Below are positions 42,618 through 51,005 of a stretch of 64,000 nucleotides of DNA, piece after piece; the stretch's first letter is position 1, and each line of letters opens with the position of its first letter. This DNA is from Sabulibacter ruber. GTDB taxonomy: Bacteria > Bacteroidota > Bacteroidia > Cytophagales > Hymenobacteraceae. The notes beneath the pieces were generated by a model. That model saw only the letters and a program-made list of their open reading frames with translations. It did not search any database and was not told where the DNA came from. Made by a program: the position numbers and the translations under genes. Location of the stretch: positions 310,001 through 374,000 of the forward strand of contig NZ_JAFFID010000002.1 in NCBI RefSeq assembly GCF_017355955.1, read 5' to 3'.

Positions 42618-44090
42618 GTGGCATATCTGCTGAGAAGCATAGATTGGTTGCTTATCTGGAACATCCTCTACTTTGTGGTATTGGTGGCTGTTTGTTTGCG
42701 CATTATCTATGACACAGGTTCTACCTCCAAAACGCTGGCCTACCTACTGCTGGCCATCTTTGTGCCCATAGGCGGCATTGTGATTTACTTCTCCTTCGGG
42801 ATAAACTATAAGAAGCGCCGCATTTACACTAAAAAACTGGTGGAAGACGAGATCTTCCTGCGGAGGCTGGAGGAGCGGGTACATGCCCATACAGAAGAAA
42901 CACTGGCGGCCAGCAGCCCTACCGTGCAAGGCTACACAGAACTGGTAAAACTGTTGCTCAACGATGGACTGAGTCCGCTCACGGGAGGAAACCACGTGAA
43001 ACTTCTCCTGAACGGTGAGCAGAAATTCCCCGAGGTGTTGCAAGCCCTAAGTCAAGCCCGGCACCACATCCATATAGAATACTACATCATTGACAACGAC
43101 CACATAGGAAACCAAATCAAAGACGTCCTGATCCAGAAAGCACGGGAAGGGGTAAAGGTGCGGTTTATCTATGACGATTACGGCAGCAGATCTATCCGGC
43201 GCAAGTACGTAAAGGAACTGAAAGCTGCCGGGGTAGAGGCGTGCCCTTTCCACAAGGTCCACTTCCTGCTGCTGGCCAACCGATTAAACTACCGGAACCA
43301 CCGCAAAATCATTATTGTAGATGCCCACACGGCTTTTGTGGGCGGCATTAACGTGGCAGACCGCTACATCAATAATCCCGATGACCTGAAAAGGTTGTAC
43401 TGGCGCGATACGCACCTGCGCATAGACGGCCCCGGAATCTACTACCTGCAATACATCTTCTTCTGCGACTGGAATTTCTCCTCGGGCCAGCAGTTACGTC
43501 CGCACGAAGGGTATTTCCTGGCCCGGCCGCAGCCCCAGTCCCATTCTCTGGTGCAGATTGCCGCCAGCGGCCCAGATTCCCCTATGCCCACTATTTTGTT
43601 TTCCTTGTTGCAGGCTATCTATCTGGCGCAAAAGGAAGTTCTCATCACTACGCCTTATTTTATCCCCGGCGAAGGAATTCTGCAGGCACTCACAGTGGCG
43701 GCTCTGGGTGGCGTGAAGGTGAAATTGCTGGTGCCAGGGATCTCAGACTCGGCGCTGGTAAATGCGGCCGCCTGGTCTTATTATGACGATATGCTCAATG
43801 CCGGGGTAGAGATTTACCTGTACCAGAAAGGCTTCATCCACTCCAAAACTGTGGTAATAGACGGGACCATCAGCATGGTAGGCACCGCTAACATGGATAA
43901 CCGCAGCTTTGAACTGAATTTTGAGGTGAACGCCGTGGTGTATGACGGAGACATTTCGCAACAACTCAGGGATATCTTCTACCAGGATCTGCAGCACTCT
44001 CAAAAGATTGACCTGGCAGAATGGCGTAACCGGCCGCACCTGAAGCAGTTCTTTGAGAAACTGGCGCGGCTGCTCTCTCCGTTGCTGTAG
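42618..44090 (+). CDS. cls: Cardiolipin synthase (PLD superfamily)
   Basis: A 490-residue membrane enzyme that joins two phosphatidylglycerol molecules into cardiolipin. The start is GTG at 42618, giving two N-terminal helices (about 11-31 and 39-60) as in ClsA. Two HKD motifs follow: H228/K230/D235 within NHRKIIIVDAHTAF, and HSKTVVIDG near residue 410 followed by GTANMDNRSFELNFEVN. All catalytic residues are present. The assignment to cardiolipin rather than another PLD-type transfer rests on the two helices and the length. Confidence 0.92.
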   Translation: MAYLLRSIDWLLIWNILYFVVLVAVCLRIIYDTGSTSKTLAYLLLAIFVPIGGIVIYFSFGINYKKRRIYTKKLVEDEIFLRRLEERVHAHTEETLAASSPTVQGYTELVKLLLNDGLSPLTGGNHVKLLLNGEQKFPEVLQALSQARHHIHIEYYIIDNDHIGNQIKDVLIQKAREGVKVRFIYDDYGSRSIRRKYVKELKAAGVEACPFHKVHFLLLANRLNYRNHRKIIIVDAHTAFVGGINVADRYINNPDDLKRLYWRDTHLRIDGPGIYYLQYIFFCDWNFSSGQQLRPHEGYFLARPQPQSHSLVQIAASGPDSPMPTILFSLLQAIYLAQKEVLITTPYFIPGEGILQALTVAALGGVKVKLLVPGISDSALVNAAAWSYYDDMLNAGVEIYLYQKGFIHSKTVVIDGTISMVGTANMDNRSFELNFEVNAVVYDGDISQQLRDIFYQDLQHSQKIDLAEWRNRPHLKQFFEKLARLLSPLL

Positions 44091-44216
44091 AAGCTTTATC
44101 CTGAAGATTACTGAACCGGCTTCTTCTACTATGTTCTTCTGGCAGTTCGGTTATGCCTTCTGAAGATGGTAGTAAAGCTTAGGTTTAGCTAAGAAATATC
44201 CCCTTTACCTGTACCT

Positions 44217-44252
44217 GTTTATCAGGTCTTTTCCCGAAAACAGGTCTGAAAC
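44217..44252. repeat. 36-nt intergenic dyad, copy 23
   Basis: GTTTATCAGGTCTTTTCC on the left and AAACAGGTCTGAAAC on the right. The T/A-tracts pair, but the central AGGTC blocks are direct rather than inverted. It lies 3 bp from the thioesterase stop. Confidence 0.6.
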
Positions 44253-44255
44253 TGC

Positions 44256-44831
44256 CTACAGCTCAAAGCCCAGGGTACACCGTTGCCCAACCAGCGCCGA
44301 TATGTTCTGGCGCAGTTCCAGGGTAGTTTTTATTTCCTTGAATTCCTGCTCTGAGCGGGCTTTAATCTCTTTGCGCTGCAGGGCCTCCAGAAAGCGGCGC
44401 ACATCATCTGGGTTTTCCAGCAGCAGGCTTGGCACCTTGGTGGGTTTGTCGTCTTCGCCTTTGGCCACCATGGTGAAATAAGAGGTGTTGGTGTGCTTTA
44501 CAAAACCAGACTTCACGTTCTCGGCAATGACTTTGATGCCAATCACCAGCGAGGTACGTCCCACGTAGTTCACCGAGGCCATTAAACTCACCAACTCGCC
44601 TACTTCCACGGGCTGCAGGAAATTGACGCCGTCCACGGTCACGGTTACGCAGTAGTTGCCGGCGTGCTTGGCGGCACAGGCGTAGGCCACCTTGTCCATG
44701 AGCGAGAGCAGAATACCCCCGTGTATCTTCCCCCCAAAGTTGGCATAACTGGGGATCATCAACTCAGTGAGGGTAGTGCGGGAGTAGGAAACTGGTCTAT
44801 AGAAATCAGGTTCTTCAAGAGGCTTTTGCAT
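44256..44831 (-). CDS. Hotdog-fold acyl-CoA thioesterase
   Basis: A 191-residue member of the acyl-CoA hydrolase (YciA/BACH-like) family that cleaves acyl-CoA to the free acid and CoA. The hallmarks are NFGGKIHGGILLSLMDKVAY at about 31-50, with D46 as likely catalytic acid, then VDGVNFLQPVEVGE and the strand SVNYVGRTSLVIGIKV. The C-terminal 50 residues are charged and helical. The gene is flanked 3 bp beyond its stop and 4 bp before its start by two 36-nt dyads. Confidence 0.9.
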   Translation of the reverse strand: MQKPLEEPDFYRPVSYSRTTLTELMIPSYANFGGKIHGGILLSLMDKVAYACAAKHAGNYCVTVTVDGVNFLQPVEVGELVSLMASVNYVGRTSLVIGIKVIAENVKSGFVKHTNTSYFTMVAKGEDDKPTKVPSLLLENPDDVRRFLEALQRKEIKARSEQEFKEIKTTLELRQNISALVGQRCTLGFEL

Positions 44832-44835
44832 GGCC

Positions 44836-44871
44836 GTTTTTACGCTGTTTTCCTAAAAGTAAGGCAAAAAG
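44836..44871. repeat. 36-nt intergenic dyad, copy 24
   Basis: GTTTTTACGCTGTTTTCC on the left and AGTAAGGCAAAAAG on the right. It lies immediately upstream of the thioesterase ATG, where it would cover the ribosome-binding region of the mRNA. Confidence 0.6.
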
Positions 44872-44994
44872 AGCAAAACTTCCTGCTCTCAGTGAGCCCA
44901 AGAAAGGCAATGGAACTTCACAGGGTTGGGTGCTACTTGATATGTAAAGGAAGTTTTTTACTGCTTAGGTTTTTGCCGAAGGTTTCCTGAAACA

Positions 44995-45324
44995 TCAACT
45001 CCAGGTTTCATTACTGAAGAGCAGTAACAGCATTGCGAAGAGAAGGTGTAATGAAACTAAACTGATGAGAGTACTTCTGAAGCGTGGTGTCCCTTGGTTA
45101 AAATCAACTAAAAGCCCGTAGGCGGGGTACTGAAGTAGGCCTAAACTAATAATAATGAATTCAGGAGCAGGGCTCATAAATACCATTGGCATAGAAGCCC
45201 AGGGAAATAAAAGAAAGGCAGGGCCATACCAGCCATGACCACCTCCCGCCAGAAAAACCACAGTAATCAGCAGGATTGGGGTAAGTAGAGACAAAATAAG
45301 TGTCCACTTAAGGGTTGAAAGCAT
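44995..45324 (-). CDS. Small membrane protein, function unknown
   Basis: A 109-residue protein made almost entirely of hydrophobic helices (LILSLLTPILLITVVFLAG, APEFIIISLGLLQYPAYGLL, LVSLHLLFAMLLLLF) joined by short loops. No family is recognised. It lies downstream of DUF721 on the same strand after a 39-bp gap and may share its transcript. Codon use is ordinary. Confidence 0.6.
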   Translation of the reverse strand: MLSTLKWTLILSLLTPILLITVVFLAGGGHGWYGPAFLLFPWASMPMVFMSPAPEFIIISLGLLQYPAYGLLVDFNQGTPRFRSTLISLVSLHLLFAMLLLLFSNETWS

Positions 45325-45363
45325 TGATCAGAGTTGCTGGTATTGATGTTAGGAAGAGAGCTC

Positions 45364-45690
45364 CTACAGGAACACCACGTCATCAATCACCTTCTCGCCC
45401 ATCTGGGTGTTGATGAGGGTTACTACTTTGGTTTTGGCCATGTTAAGTTCGTGCTTGAGCGGGGCCGAGGTGAGGCGCACAAACAGTTTGCGGTTGCGCA
45501 CAAACACTTCCTGGGTTTTAAGGGAAATGGCTTTGCCCATGATTTTCTCCCAGGAGCTTACCAACTGCACCTCGCTCAGTTTCCCGTTCAGCTTATACGC
45601 TTTCAGCATGGCGTCAATGCTGTCTTTCAAGGTAATGGTATCGGCTTTGCGCATAAACGGACTGGTTGGGTTAAGCGGACGCAGGGACAT
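45364..45690 (-). CDS. DUF721 (DciA-like) protein
   Basis: A 108-residue basic protein of the DUF721 family, which includes DciA, the ancestral loader of the replicative helicase DnaB. The pattern VSSWEKIMGKAISLKTQEVFVRNRKLFVRLTSAPLKHEL matches the KH-like core (read as overlapping parts VSSWEKIMGKAI, RNRKLFVRLTSAPLKHEL). Genes of this family usually directly follow recF in Bacteroidota. Here they are on the same strand but are separated by 593 bp containing a B-C-B' repeat element. Confidence 0.85.
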   Translation of the reverse strand: MSLRPLNPTSPFMRKADTITLKDSIDAMLKAYKLNGKLSEVQLVSSWEKIMGKAISLKTQEVFVRNRKLFVRLTSAPLKHELNMAKTKVVTLINTQMGEKVIDDVVFL

Positions 45691-45994
45691 AGTGGAGTGG
45701 TTTTTTGGTTGTGCTATGGCGCTAAATTACTCCATTTCTACACGCCTAGCAGGGGTTAGGGCAGATGAATTTACCAACTCAGTTATCCCCAGAACAAAGG
45801 AGTTTTTCCCCTTCTGTTTTTGCCATATTGTGCATAAAACATCGCGAAAACTGCTTTTTTACGGCCTTCTTGGAAAACTCTGTGTTGGTACTGTTCATTG
45901 TTCTGCCAGCCCCTTGTGTATAAGTAAAAGTAGCTAAAAGGTTGGGTTACTCCAGAAAGACTTCTCACAATTTGGTAGCATCAGCATCATCTCC

Positions 45995-46035
45995 GCTGGC
46001 GCGAGCCTCCGGCTCGTGTCCGCACGTATTTCCGG
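45995..46035 (+). repeat. Module B, copy 6
   Basis: GCTGGCGCGAGCCTCC followed by GGCTCGTGTCCGCACGTATTTCC (read as two parts). It is the left arm of the element between recF and DUF721. Confidence 0.85.
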
Positions 46036-46055
46036 AAAAATATAATCCCTCTGTT

Positions 46056-46145
46056 TTGTCCTCCTGAAAGGATCTTGTGAGCGAGCAGTAATAGCGTTTC
46101 TCCAAGGCTTGTCTAGCTCGCCCACAAGATCTTTCCAAGATGACA
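46056..46145. repeat. Module C, copy 2
   Basis: The arms TTGTCCTCCTGAAAGG...GTGAGC and GCCCACAAGATC...GATGACA match copy 1 closely. The centre differs but keeps AGTAAT and TCTAG at corresponding places. Confidence 0.85.
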
Positions 46146-46205
46146 AACAGGAGGGGAATTCCTTTAGAAAGGACCAAAATACCGAAGCAGGAAACAAAGA
46201 TTTTC

Positions 46206-46244
46206 TGAATACGTGCGGACACGAGCCGGAGGCTCGCGCCAGCG
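46206..46244 (-). repeat. Module B, copy 7 (inverted)
   Basis: The reverse complement of copy 6 over about 36 bp, closing the inverted pair around module C copy 2. Confidence 0.85.
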
Positions 46245-46283
46245 ACAAAGTTGAAACTAGAAGCAGAATCTAAATTCTACCAA

Positions 46284-47402
46284 CTAGAACTCCTCATCAT
46301 CAATGGTGACCGCCGTTCCTGCGGCAATCCTGAATCTTCGGATATTCTCGGAGAGTGGCCTAAGAATGGCGTCGGTGCGTTCCAGGTGCGTGTCGGTGAG
46401 GAAGATCTGCCCGAAGGTGTTGTTGGCTACCAGTTGCATGAGCTGCTGGATGCGTTTCTGGTCCAGGCGGTCAAAGATATCGTCCAGGAGCAGGAGCGGT
46501 TTTTGGCCGTTTTTCTGGGAAAGTACCTCAAACTGGGCCAATTTGAGGGCAATCACGTAGCTTTTCTGCTGCCCCTGGGAGCCGTAGTTCTTCACGCTTC
46601 GTTGGTCCATTAGAAACACAAAGTCATCTTTGTGCGGGCCCACGGTGGTGCGTTGCAGCATCAGATCTTTGCGCTGGCTCTGGTCCAATAGATACGCATA
46701 GTTCTGCTGAATCAGTTGGCTCTGGTAACTTAACGTGACTAGCTCAGAGGAATCTGACAGATGCCGGTAGTGGCGCTGGAACACCGGCTCAAAGGTCTCC
46801 AGGAACGCGGCTCTTCTAATGCTTAGCTCGGTGCCCAGCGGCATCAGCTGCTCGTCCAGAATCTGCAGGTACTCTTTGTCCACGTAGTTTCTTTCGTAAA
46901 ACTGCTTCAATAAAGAGTTGCGCTGCTTTAGCACATAGGTGTATTGGATGAGCAGCTCCAGGTAAGAGTGGTCTAGCTGGGCCATGAGGCTGTCAAAGAA
47001 CTTGCGGCGTTCCTCGCTGCCTTCCCTGATCAGGTCGGTATCATACGGCGAGATCAGAACCACCGGAAACTTGCCCACGTGCTCACTCACCCGCTCATAA
47101 GGGGTTTTATTGATGGTGATAATCTTTTTCTGTCCGGTTTTTAAATAACACTGAACAGCGCTAACTTTTTCGTCTGTTTTAAATCGGCCCCGTACAATAA
47201 AGTAGTCTTCGCCCTCTTTGATGTTTTGTTGATCTGAGGCGGTGAAGGCGCTTTTGGTGAGCGAGAGATAGTAAATAGCGTCCAGCAGATTGGTTTTGCC
47301 GCTGCCGTTATCGCCAATGAAACAGTTGATGTGGGTAGAAAAAGGCAAGGTGGCCTCCTCGTAGTTCTTGAAGTGCAGGACATGTAGATTTTCGAGGAGC
47401 AT
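46284..47402 (-). CDS. recF: RecF recombination protein
   Basis: A 372-residue SMC-like ATPase that loads RecA at single-strand gaps as part of RecFOR. Walker A is GDNGSGKTN (about 30-38) after LHFKNYEEATLPF; the signature and Walker B regions are GSQGQQKSYVIALK and PLLLLDDIFDRLD. It is full length. It is divergent from pdhA across 138 bp and read in the direction of DUF721, from which it is cut off by repeats. Confidence 0.96.
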   Translation of the reverse strand: MLLENLHVLHFKNYEEATLPFSTHINCFIGDNGSGKTNLLDAIYYLSLTKSAFTASDQQNIKEGEDYFIVRGRFKTDEKVSAVQCYLKTGQKKIITINKTPYERVSEHVGKFPVVLISPYDTDLIREGSEERRKFFDSLMAQLDHSYLELLIQYTYVLKQRNSLLKQFYERNYVDKEYLQILDEQLMPLGTELSIRRAAFLETFEPVFQRHYRHLSDSSELVTLSYQSQLIQQNYAYLLDQSQRKDLMLQRTTVGPHKDDFVFLMDQRSVKNYGSQGQQKSYVIALKLAQFEVLSQKNGQKPLLLLDDIFDRLDQKRIQQLMQLVANNTFGQIFLTDTHLERTDAILRPLSENIRRFRIAAGTAVTIDDEEF

Positions 47403-47540
47403 GAACTTGTTTTCAGATTTTTACTTAATTTCGCATGATAGAATATCTTACAGAACCATCTTTACGCTAATTCTAACAAGAAAAGGCGTTTTGGGACGTT
47501 CTGAAACTTTGACTTAACCCTTACGAACAAAACATACAGT

Positions 47541-48587
47541 ATGGCGGAGACAAAAGCAGCGAAGACGAAAGATGCGAACAAGGCAAAGGTAAACGCTGCC
47601 CCAGCATTTTCAAAAGAGACCTACTTGCGCTGGTATGAGATGATGCAGCTCATGCGCAAATTTGAGGAGAAAGCCGGTCAGTTGTATGGCCAGCAGAAAA
47701 TCAAAGGTTTCTGTCACTTGTACATTGGACAAGAAGCATGTGCGGCCGGTGCCATCACCGCGCTCACCAAAGACGATAAATGGATCACCGCGTACCGTGA
47801 CCACGCACACCCACTTGGGTTAGGAACTTCTCCAAACGCCGTAATGGCCGAGCTGTTCGCGAAAGCCACCGGTTGCTCCAAAGGCAAAGGCGGTTCCATG
47901 CACATCTTTGACAAAGAAGTAAACTTTGTGGGTGGCCACGGGATTGTAGGCGGTCAGGTGCCATTGGGCGCTGGTCTGGCCTTCGCCGAGAAATACAACA
48001 AAACCGGCAACCTGTGCATCACTTACATGGGCGACGGTGCCGTTAGACAAGGTGCCCTGCACGAGGCCTTCAACATGGCCATGCTGTGGAAACTGCCCGT
48101 GATCTTCGTGATTGAGAACAACGGCTACGCCATGGGTACTTCGGTACAGCGTACCTCTAACGTAACCGAGCTCTACAAACTTGGTTTGTCTTATGACATG
48201 CCTTCTGAGCCCGTGAACGCCATGCGTTGCGAAGACGTGCACGAAGCCGTAGCCCGCGCCGCTGAGCGTGCCCGCGCCGGTGAAGGCCCAACCCTGTTGG
48301 AGTTCCGTACTTACCGCTACAAAGGTCACTCTATGTCTGACCCCGCTAAGTACCGCACCAAAGAAGAGTTGGAGAGCTACCGTAACCAGGACCCAATTGA
48401 GAGCGTGCGTTTCACCATCCTGGAGAACAACTACGCCACTGAGCAGGAACTGGAAGAGATTGACAACAAGATCAAGGCCCAGGTGCAGGAGTCTGTGGAG
48501 TTCGCCGAGAAGTCTCCGTACCCAGCCCCAGAAGAACTGTACACCGATATCTATGTAGAGAAGGACTATCCGTACGTGATGGTCTAA
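47541..48587 (+). CDS. pdhA: Pyruvate dehydrogenase E1 alpha subunit
   Basis: A 348-residue thiamine diphosphate enzyme subunit that decarboxylates pyruvate. The first 20 residues are Ala/Lys-rich. The ThDP motif runs from GDG (164-166) to NN (193-194) in the segment GDGAVRQGALHEAF...IENNGYAMGT. The loop RYKGHSMSDP is the usual regulatory and catalytic loop. The E1 beta subunit is not adjacent, so the complex is assembled from distant genes, which is common in Bacteroidota. A weak -7 box, TAATTTCG, is seen at 47426-47433. Confidence 0.93.
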   Translation: MAETKAAKTKDANKAKVNAAPAFSKETYLRWYEMMQLMRKFEEKAGQLYGQQKIKGFCHLYIGQEACAAGAITALTKDDKWITAYRDHAHPLGLGTSPNAVMAELFAKATGCSKGKGGSMHIFDKEVNFVGGHGIVGGQVPLGAGLAFAEKYNKTGNLCITYMGDGAVRQGALHEAFNMAMLWKLPVIFVIENNGYAMGTSVQRTSNVTELYKLGLSYDMPSEPVNAMRCEDVHEAVARAAERARAGEGPTLLEFRTYRYKGHSMSDPAKYRTKEELESYRNQDPIESVRFTILENNYATEQELEEIDNKIKAQVQESVEFAEKSPYPAPEELYTDIYVEKDYPYVMV

Positions 48588-48682
48588 AAAACCGCGTTTG
48601 CGGGAACCAGAGCTAAGATTTTGGGGTTCAGCGGACAAGGCTTTTTAACAGAGTAGCATCTAATCATTTTTTATACTTACTG

Positions 48683-49387
48683 ATGTCTAATAACACAATG
48701 AAGCGAGAGAGCGAATTCGAGCTAGTGGAGAATCCAGATGCGCTGGCCGAACGCCTTGTGCAATCAGAGGAATTTGTGGTGCGCCATAAAAACTTGCTGA
48801 TAGGTTTGTTTGTGGCCATTGCGGCCGCAGTAGTGGGCGGTTTCCTGTACTACCAGAACCAGCAAACTAAAAACCAGGAAGCATTGGCCGCTATGTTCCA
48901 GGCTGAGTATTATTTTGAAGCAGACTCTCTGAACAAAGCATTGAACGGTGATGGCCAGAACGATGGTTTCAAAGCCGTAGCCGATGAATACAGTGGTACA
49001 AAGGCTGGTAACCTGGCCAACTTCTATGCCGGTGTGGCTTCTCTGAAGCAAGGCAAATACCAGGAGGCCCTGAACTACCTGGAAGAATTCAAGTCTGATG
49101 ACCTCTTGCTGCAAGCCCGTGTGTACAGCCTGCAAGGCGATGCAAACTTAGAGTTAGGCAAGAAAGCAGAGGCTGCGGAACTGTACAAAAAAGCAGCTGA
49201 GCACAAAGCCAATGATTTCTTCTCACCACAGTACCTGATGAAAGCTGCCGTGGCCTATGAGTCTGCGAACCAGTTCTCAGAAGCCATTGAGGTATACGAC
49301 CGTATCATCAACGACTACCCGCTGAGCCCAGAAGTAAACGACGCCAAGAAATACAAGGCTCGGGCCGAAGGTTTAACCAAGAAATAA
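48683..49387 (+). CDS. Membrane-anchored TPR protein (YfgM-like)
   Basis: A 234-residue protein with a short cytoplasmic N-terminus, one transmembrane helix at about 40-58 (LLIGLFVAIAAAVVGGFLYY) and a periplasm-facing domain of tetratricopeptide repeats (LANFYAGVASLKQGKYQEAL; AVAYESANQFSEAIEVYDRI). This is the plan of YfgM-type ancillary proteins of the Sec translocon. A position near recF and ribH is typical in Bacteroidota, here with pdhA in between. The direct role is not established. A terminator follows. Confidence 0.85.
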   Translation: MSNNTMKRESEFELVENPDALAERLVQSEEFVVRHKNLLIGLFVAIAAAVVGGFLYYQNQQTKNQEALAAMFQAEYYFEADSLNKALNGDGQNDGFKAVADEYSGTKAGNLANFYAGVASLKQGKYQEALNYLEEFKSDDLLLQARVYSLQGDANLELGKKAEAAELYKKAAEHKANDFFSPQYLMKAAVAYESANQFSEAIEVYDRIINDYPLSPEVNDAKKYKARAEGLTKK

Positions 49388-49410
49388 TCTCTCGCTTGAG
49401 ATACTTAATT

Positions 49411-49456
49411 ACGGAGCGGCTGCTGAAATAAAATTCGGCAGCCGCTCCGTTTTTTT
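49411..49456 (+). terminator. Terminator of the TPR gene
   Basis: The arms ACGGAGCGGCTGC and GCAGCCGCTCCGT are followed by T7. It is a strong, canonical structure 23 bp after the stop. Confidence 0.9.
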
Positions 49457-49476
49457 ATGCATTTTTGCGTACAACC

Positions 49477-49512
49477 GTTTCCGGGCTCTTTCCAGTAAAA
49501 CAAGCTGAAAAC
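49477..49512. repeat. 36-nt intergenic dyad, copy 25
   Basis: GTTTCCGGGCTCTTTCC on the left and AAACAAGCTGAAAAC on the right. It sits after the TPR terminator and 38 bp before ribH. Confidence 0.7.
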
Positions 49513-49550
49513 ATAGCCCAGACCACATTTCCCTTAATCAGTTAAAAGCA

Positions 49551-50033
49551 ATGGCAAGCGCCTTAAAGAACCTTAGCGAATACAACTCTGATCGCCTACC
49601 TGATATCTCCGGCAAAAAGTTTGGCTTAGTAGTAGCAGAATGGAATAAAGCCATTACCGATGCCCTGTGCAAAGGAGCCTATGAAACCCTGCTGCAGCAC
49701 GGGGCCAAACCAGAGAACATTGTCCGTAACACAGTGCCCGGTAGTTTTGAGTTGACTCTGGGATCGCAGTACCTGGCACAAAGCAATGAAATAGACGCGG
49801 TGATTGCCTTAGGCGTAGTGATCAAAGGCGAAACCAAACATGACGATTACATCTGCCATGCCGTAGCACAAGGATTAACCCAGGTAGGTCTCAAATTTAA
49901 TAAGCCGGTAATCTTTGGCCTAGTGACCACCAACGACGAGCAGCAAGCCTGGGACAGAGCCGGTGGCAAGCACGGTAACAAAGGCGTAGAAGCAGCAGCT
50001 ACCGCCATCCAGATGCTGAACTGGGTGCAGTAG
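49551..50033 (+). CDS. ribH: 6,7-dimethyl-8-ribityllumazine synthase
   Basis: A 160-residue enzyme for the penultimate step of riboflavin synthesis. The family pattern is complete: VVAEWNKAITDALCKGAYETL, PGSFELTLGSQYL, ALGVVIKGETKHDDYIC (with the catalytic histidine, read in parts) and KPVIFGLVTT. No FMN riboswitch is seen upstream. It is monocistronic and ends in a hairpin. Confidence 0.96.
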   Translation: MASALKNLSEYNSDRLPDISGKKFGLVVAEWNKAITDALCKGAYETLLQHGAKPENIVRNTVPGSFELTLGSQYLAQSNEIDAVIALGVVIKGETKHDDYICHAVAQGLTQVGLKFNKPVIFGLVTTNDEQQAWDRAGGKHGNKGVEAAATAIQMLNWVQ

Positions 50034-50050
50034 AATCTTTTATATACAAC

Positions 50051-50094
50051 AAAATAGGAAAGGCAGCCACGTGAATGGCTGCCTTTCCTGTTTT
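50051..50094. terminator. ribH terminator
   Basis: The arms AGGAAAGGCAGCCA and TGGCTGCCTTTCCT, with A-rich and T-rich ends, can also end the convergent barrel gene at 50113. Confidence 0.82.
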
Positions 50095-50112
50095 GAACGC
50101 TTAACTATGTAA

Positions 50113-50655
50113 TTAGAACTTAAGACCTAAGCTGATACCAGCTCGGCCAATAAAGCCACTAAGGCCGGCAGATTGGATATCATCCTCATCGCCGCTTTCT
50201 ACTTTCACGGAGCCGGTAGTGTATTCAGGGCCCAGGAAAATATCAAAGGAAACTCTGTCTTTGAAGATCCATTGCCTTCCGGCAACTAATCCGCCACCAA
50301 AATTGGTCATGCTGCCTTTGTAACTGCCCTCTGAAAAGAAATCCTCGTCACTCTCAACGGTGAAGCGCATAAAGGAGAGGAATGGCGCTACGTAGAACCC
50401 ATTTGGGGCTGGTGTGTCTGATAGATAGAACCGGTATTCAGGTGTTACACCAAAGCCAGAAAGTTCATCGTATTTGGTGAAGAACACACCTAACTGGACC
50501 GCTTTGGAGTCATCAAGTACGCGCTCATAATAGAAAGAGCCAGTAGAAACCAGAGGCGCCAGTAGATTTAACTTTACTAAGTTGTTCTGGGCTTGCACAG
50601 GTTTACTCAGGAATGCGAAGCAGCCGAGCAGGGCAATGAAGAAGAGCTTTTTCAT
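50113..50655 (-). CDS. Outer-membrane beta-barrel protein, paralogue 1
   Basis: A 180-residue exported protein with signal peptide FIALLGCFAFLSKPVQA (cleavage before QNNLV). The body has alternating strands (LNLLAPLVSTGSFYYERVL, FGVTPEYRFYLSDTP, FNGFYVAPFLSFMRF-like text) and ends in GLKF. It resembles DUF3575 or small OmpA-barrel proteins, but I do not assign a family. It shares its organisation, including the TPEYRFYLS and GGGLVAGRQWI elements, with the gene at 51006-51539. Confidence 0.75.
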   Translation of the reverse strand: MKKLFFIALLGCFAFLSKPVQAQNNLVKLNLLAPLVSTGSFYYERVLDDSKAVQLGVFFTKYDELSGFGVTPEYRFYLSDTPAPNGFYVAPFLSFMRFTVESDEDFFSEGSYKGSMTNFGGGLVAGRQWIFKDRVSFDIFLGPEYTTGSVKVESGDEDDIQSAGLSGFIGRAGISLGLKF

Positions 50656-50920
50656 GAAAGGAAGGGTTTATGGTTTAGTGTTGGAAAGACAGCAGACGCC
50701 AGTTTTACCCCTATGTGCCAGTTCCAGGAAATGGCATAATATTGATGAAACCTAATCAGAATAAAAGTAAGTAGCTGTTAGTCAGTAGCTAGCATTTTCT
50801 TGAAAAAGGGAGCTGAAAAAGTATTCGCTACTGGCTAAAGAGGGGGAATGGAAGATACATTTTTTCCCGTCGATGTGCCAGTTTTCTTACTCAATTCCGA
50901 AAAAAGAAAGCATCATCAAA

Positions 50921-50968
50921 AAAGCCGTTTTAAGCCGGCTTTTTGCAAATCAGGCCTAAAACGGCTTT
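50921..50968. terminator. Hairpin built on a 36-nt dyad
   Basis: The arms AAAGCCGTTTTAAGCC and GGCCTAAAACGGCTTT pair with one mismatch. It lies 37 bp beyond the stop of barrel paralogue 2 on the minus strand. Confidence 0.65.
50927..50962. repeat. 36-nt intergenic dyad, copy 26
   Basis: GTTTTAAGCCGGCTTTTTG on the left and AATCAGGCCTAAAAC on the right, extended by paired AAAGCC/GGCTTT. Confidence 0.75.
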
Positions 50969-51005
50969 CAGATAAGTTTAGAATTAAATAGTAGTAATAC
51001 TTCTG

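Larger units (their letters stand above)
50656..51005. other. Gap between the two barrel paralogues
   Basis: About 350 bp. It contains a dyad-based hairpin at 50921-50968 that may end the upstream barrel transcript. The remainder presumably carries the promoter of paralogue 1; I find no exact -7 box. Confidence 0.5.

Noticed and set aside
46495..46535. 36-nt-dyad-like sequence inside recF, and another near 58018 in the gldE-like gene
   Set aside because: Both encode normal conserved protein sequence, and the arms pair poorly; coincidence is likely.
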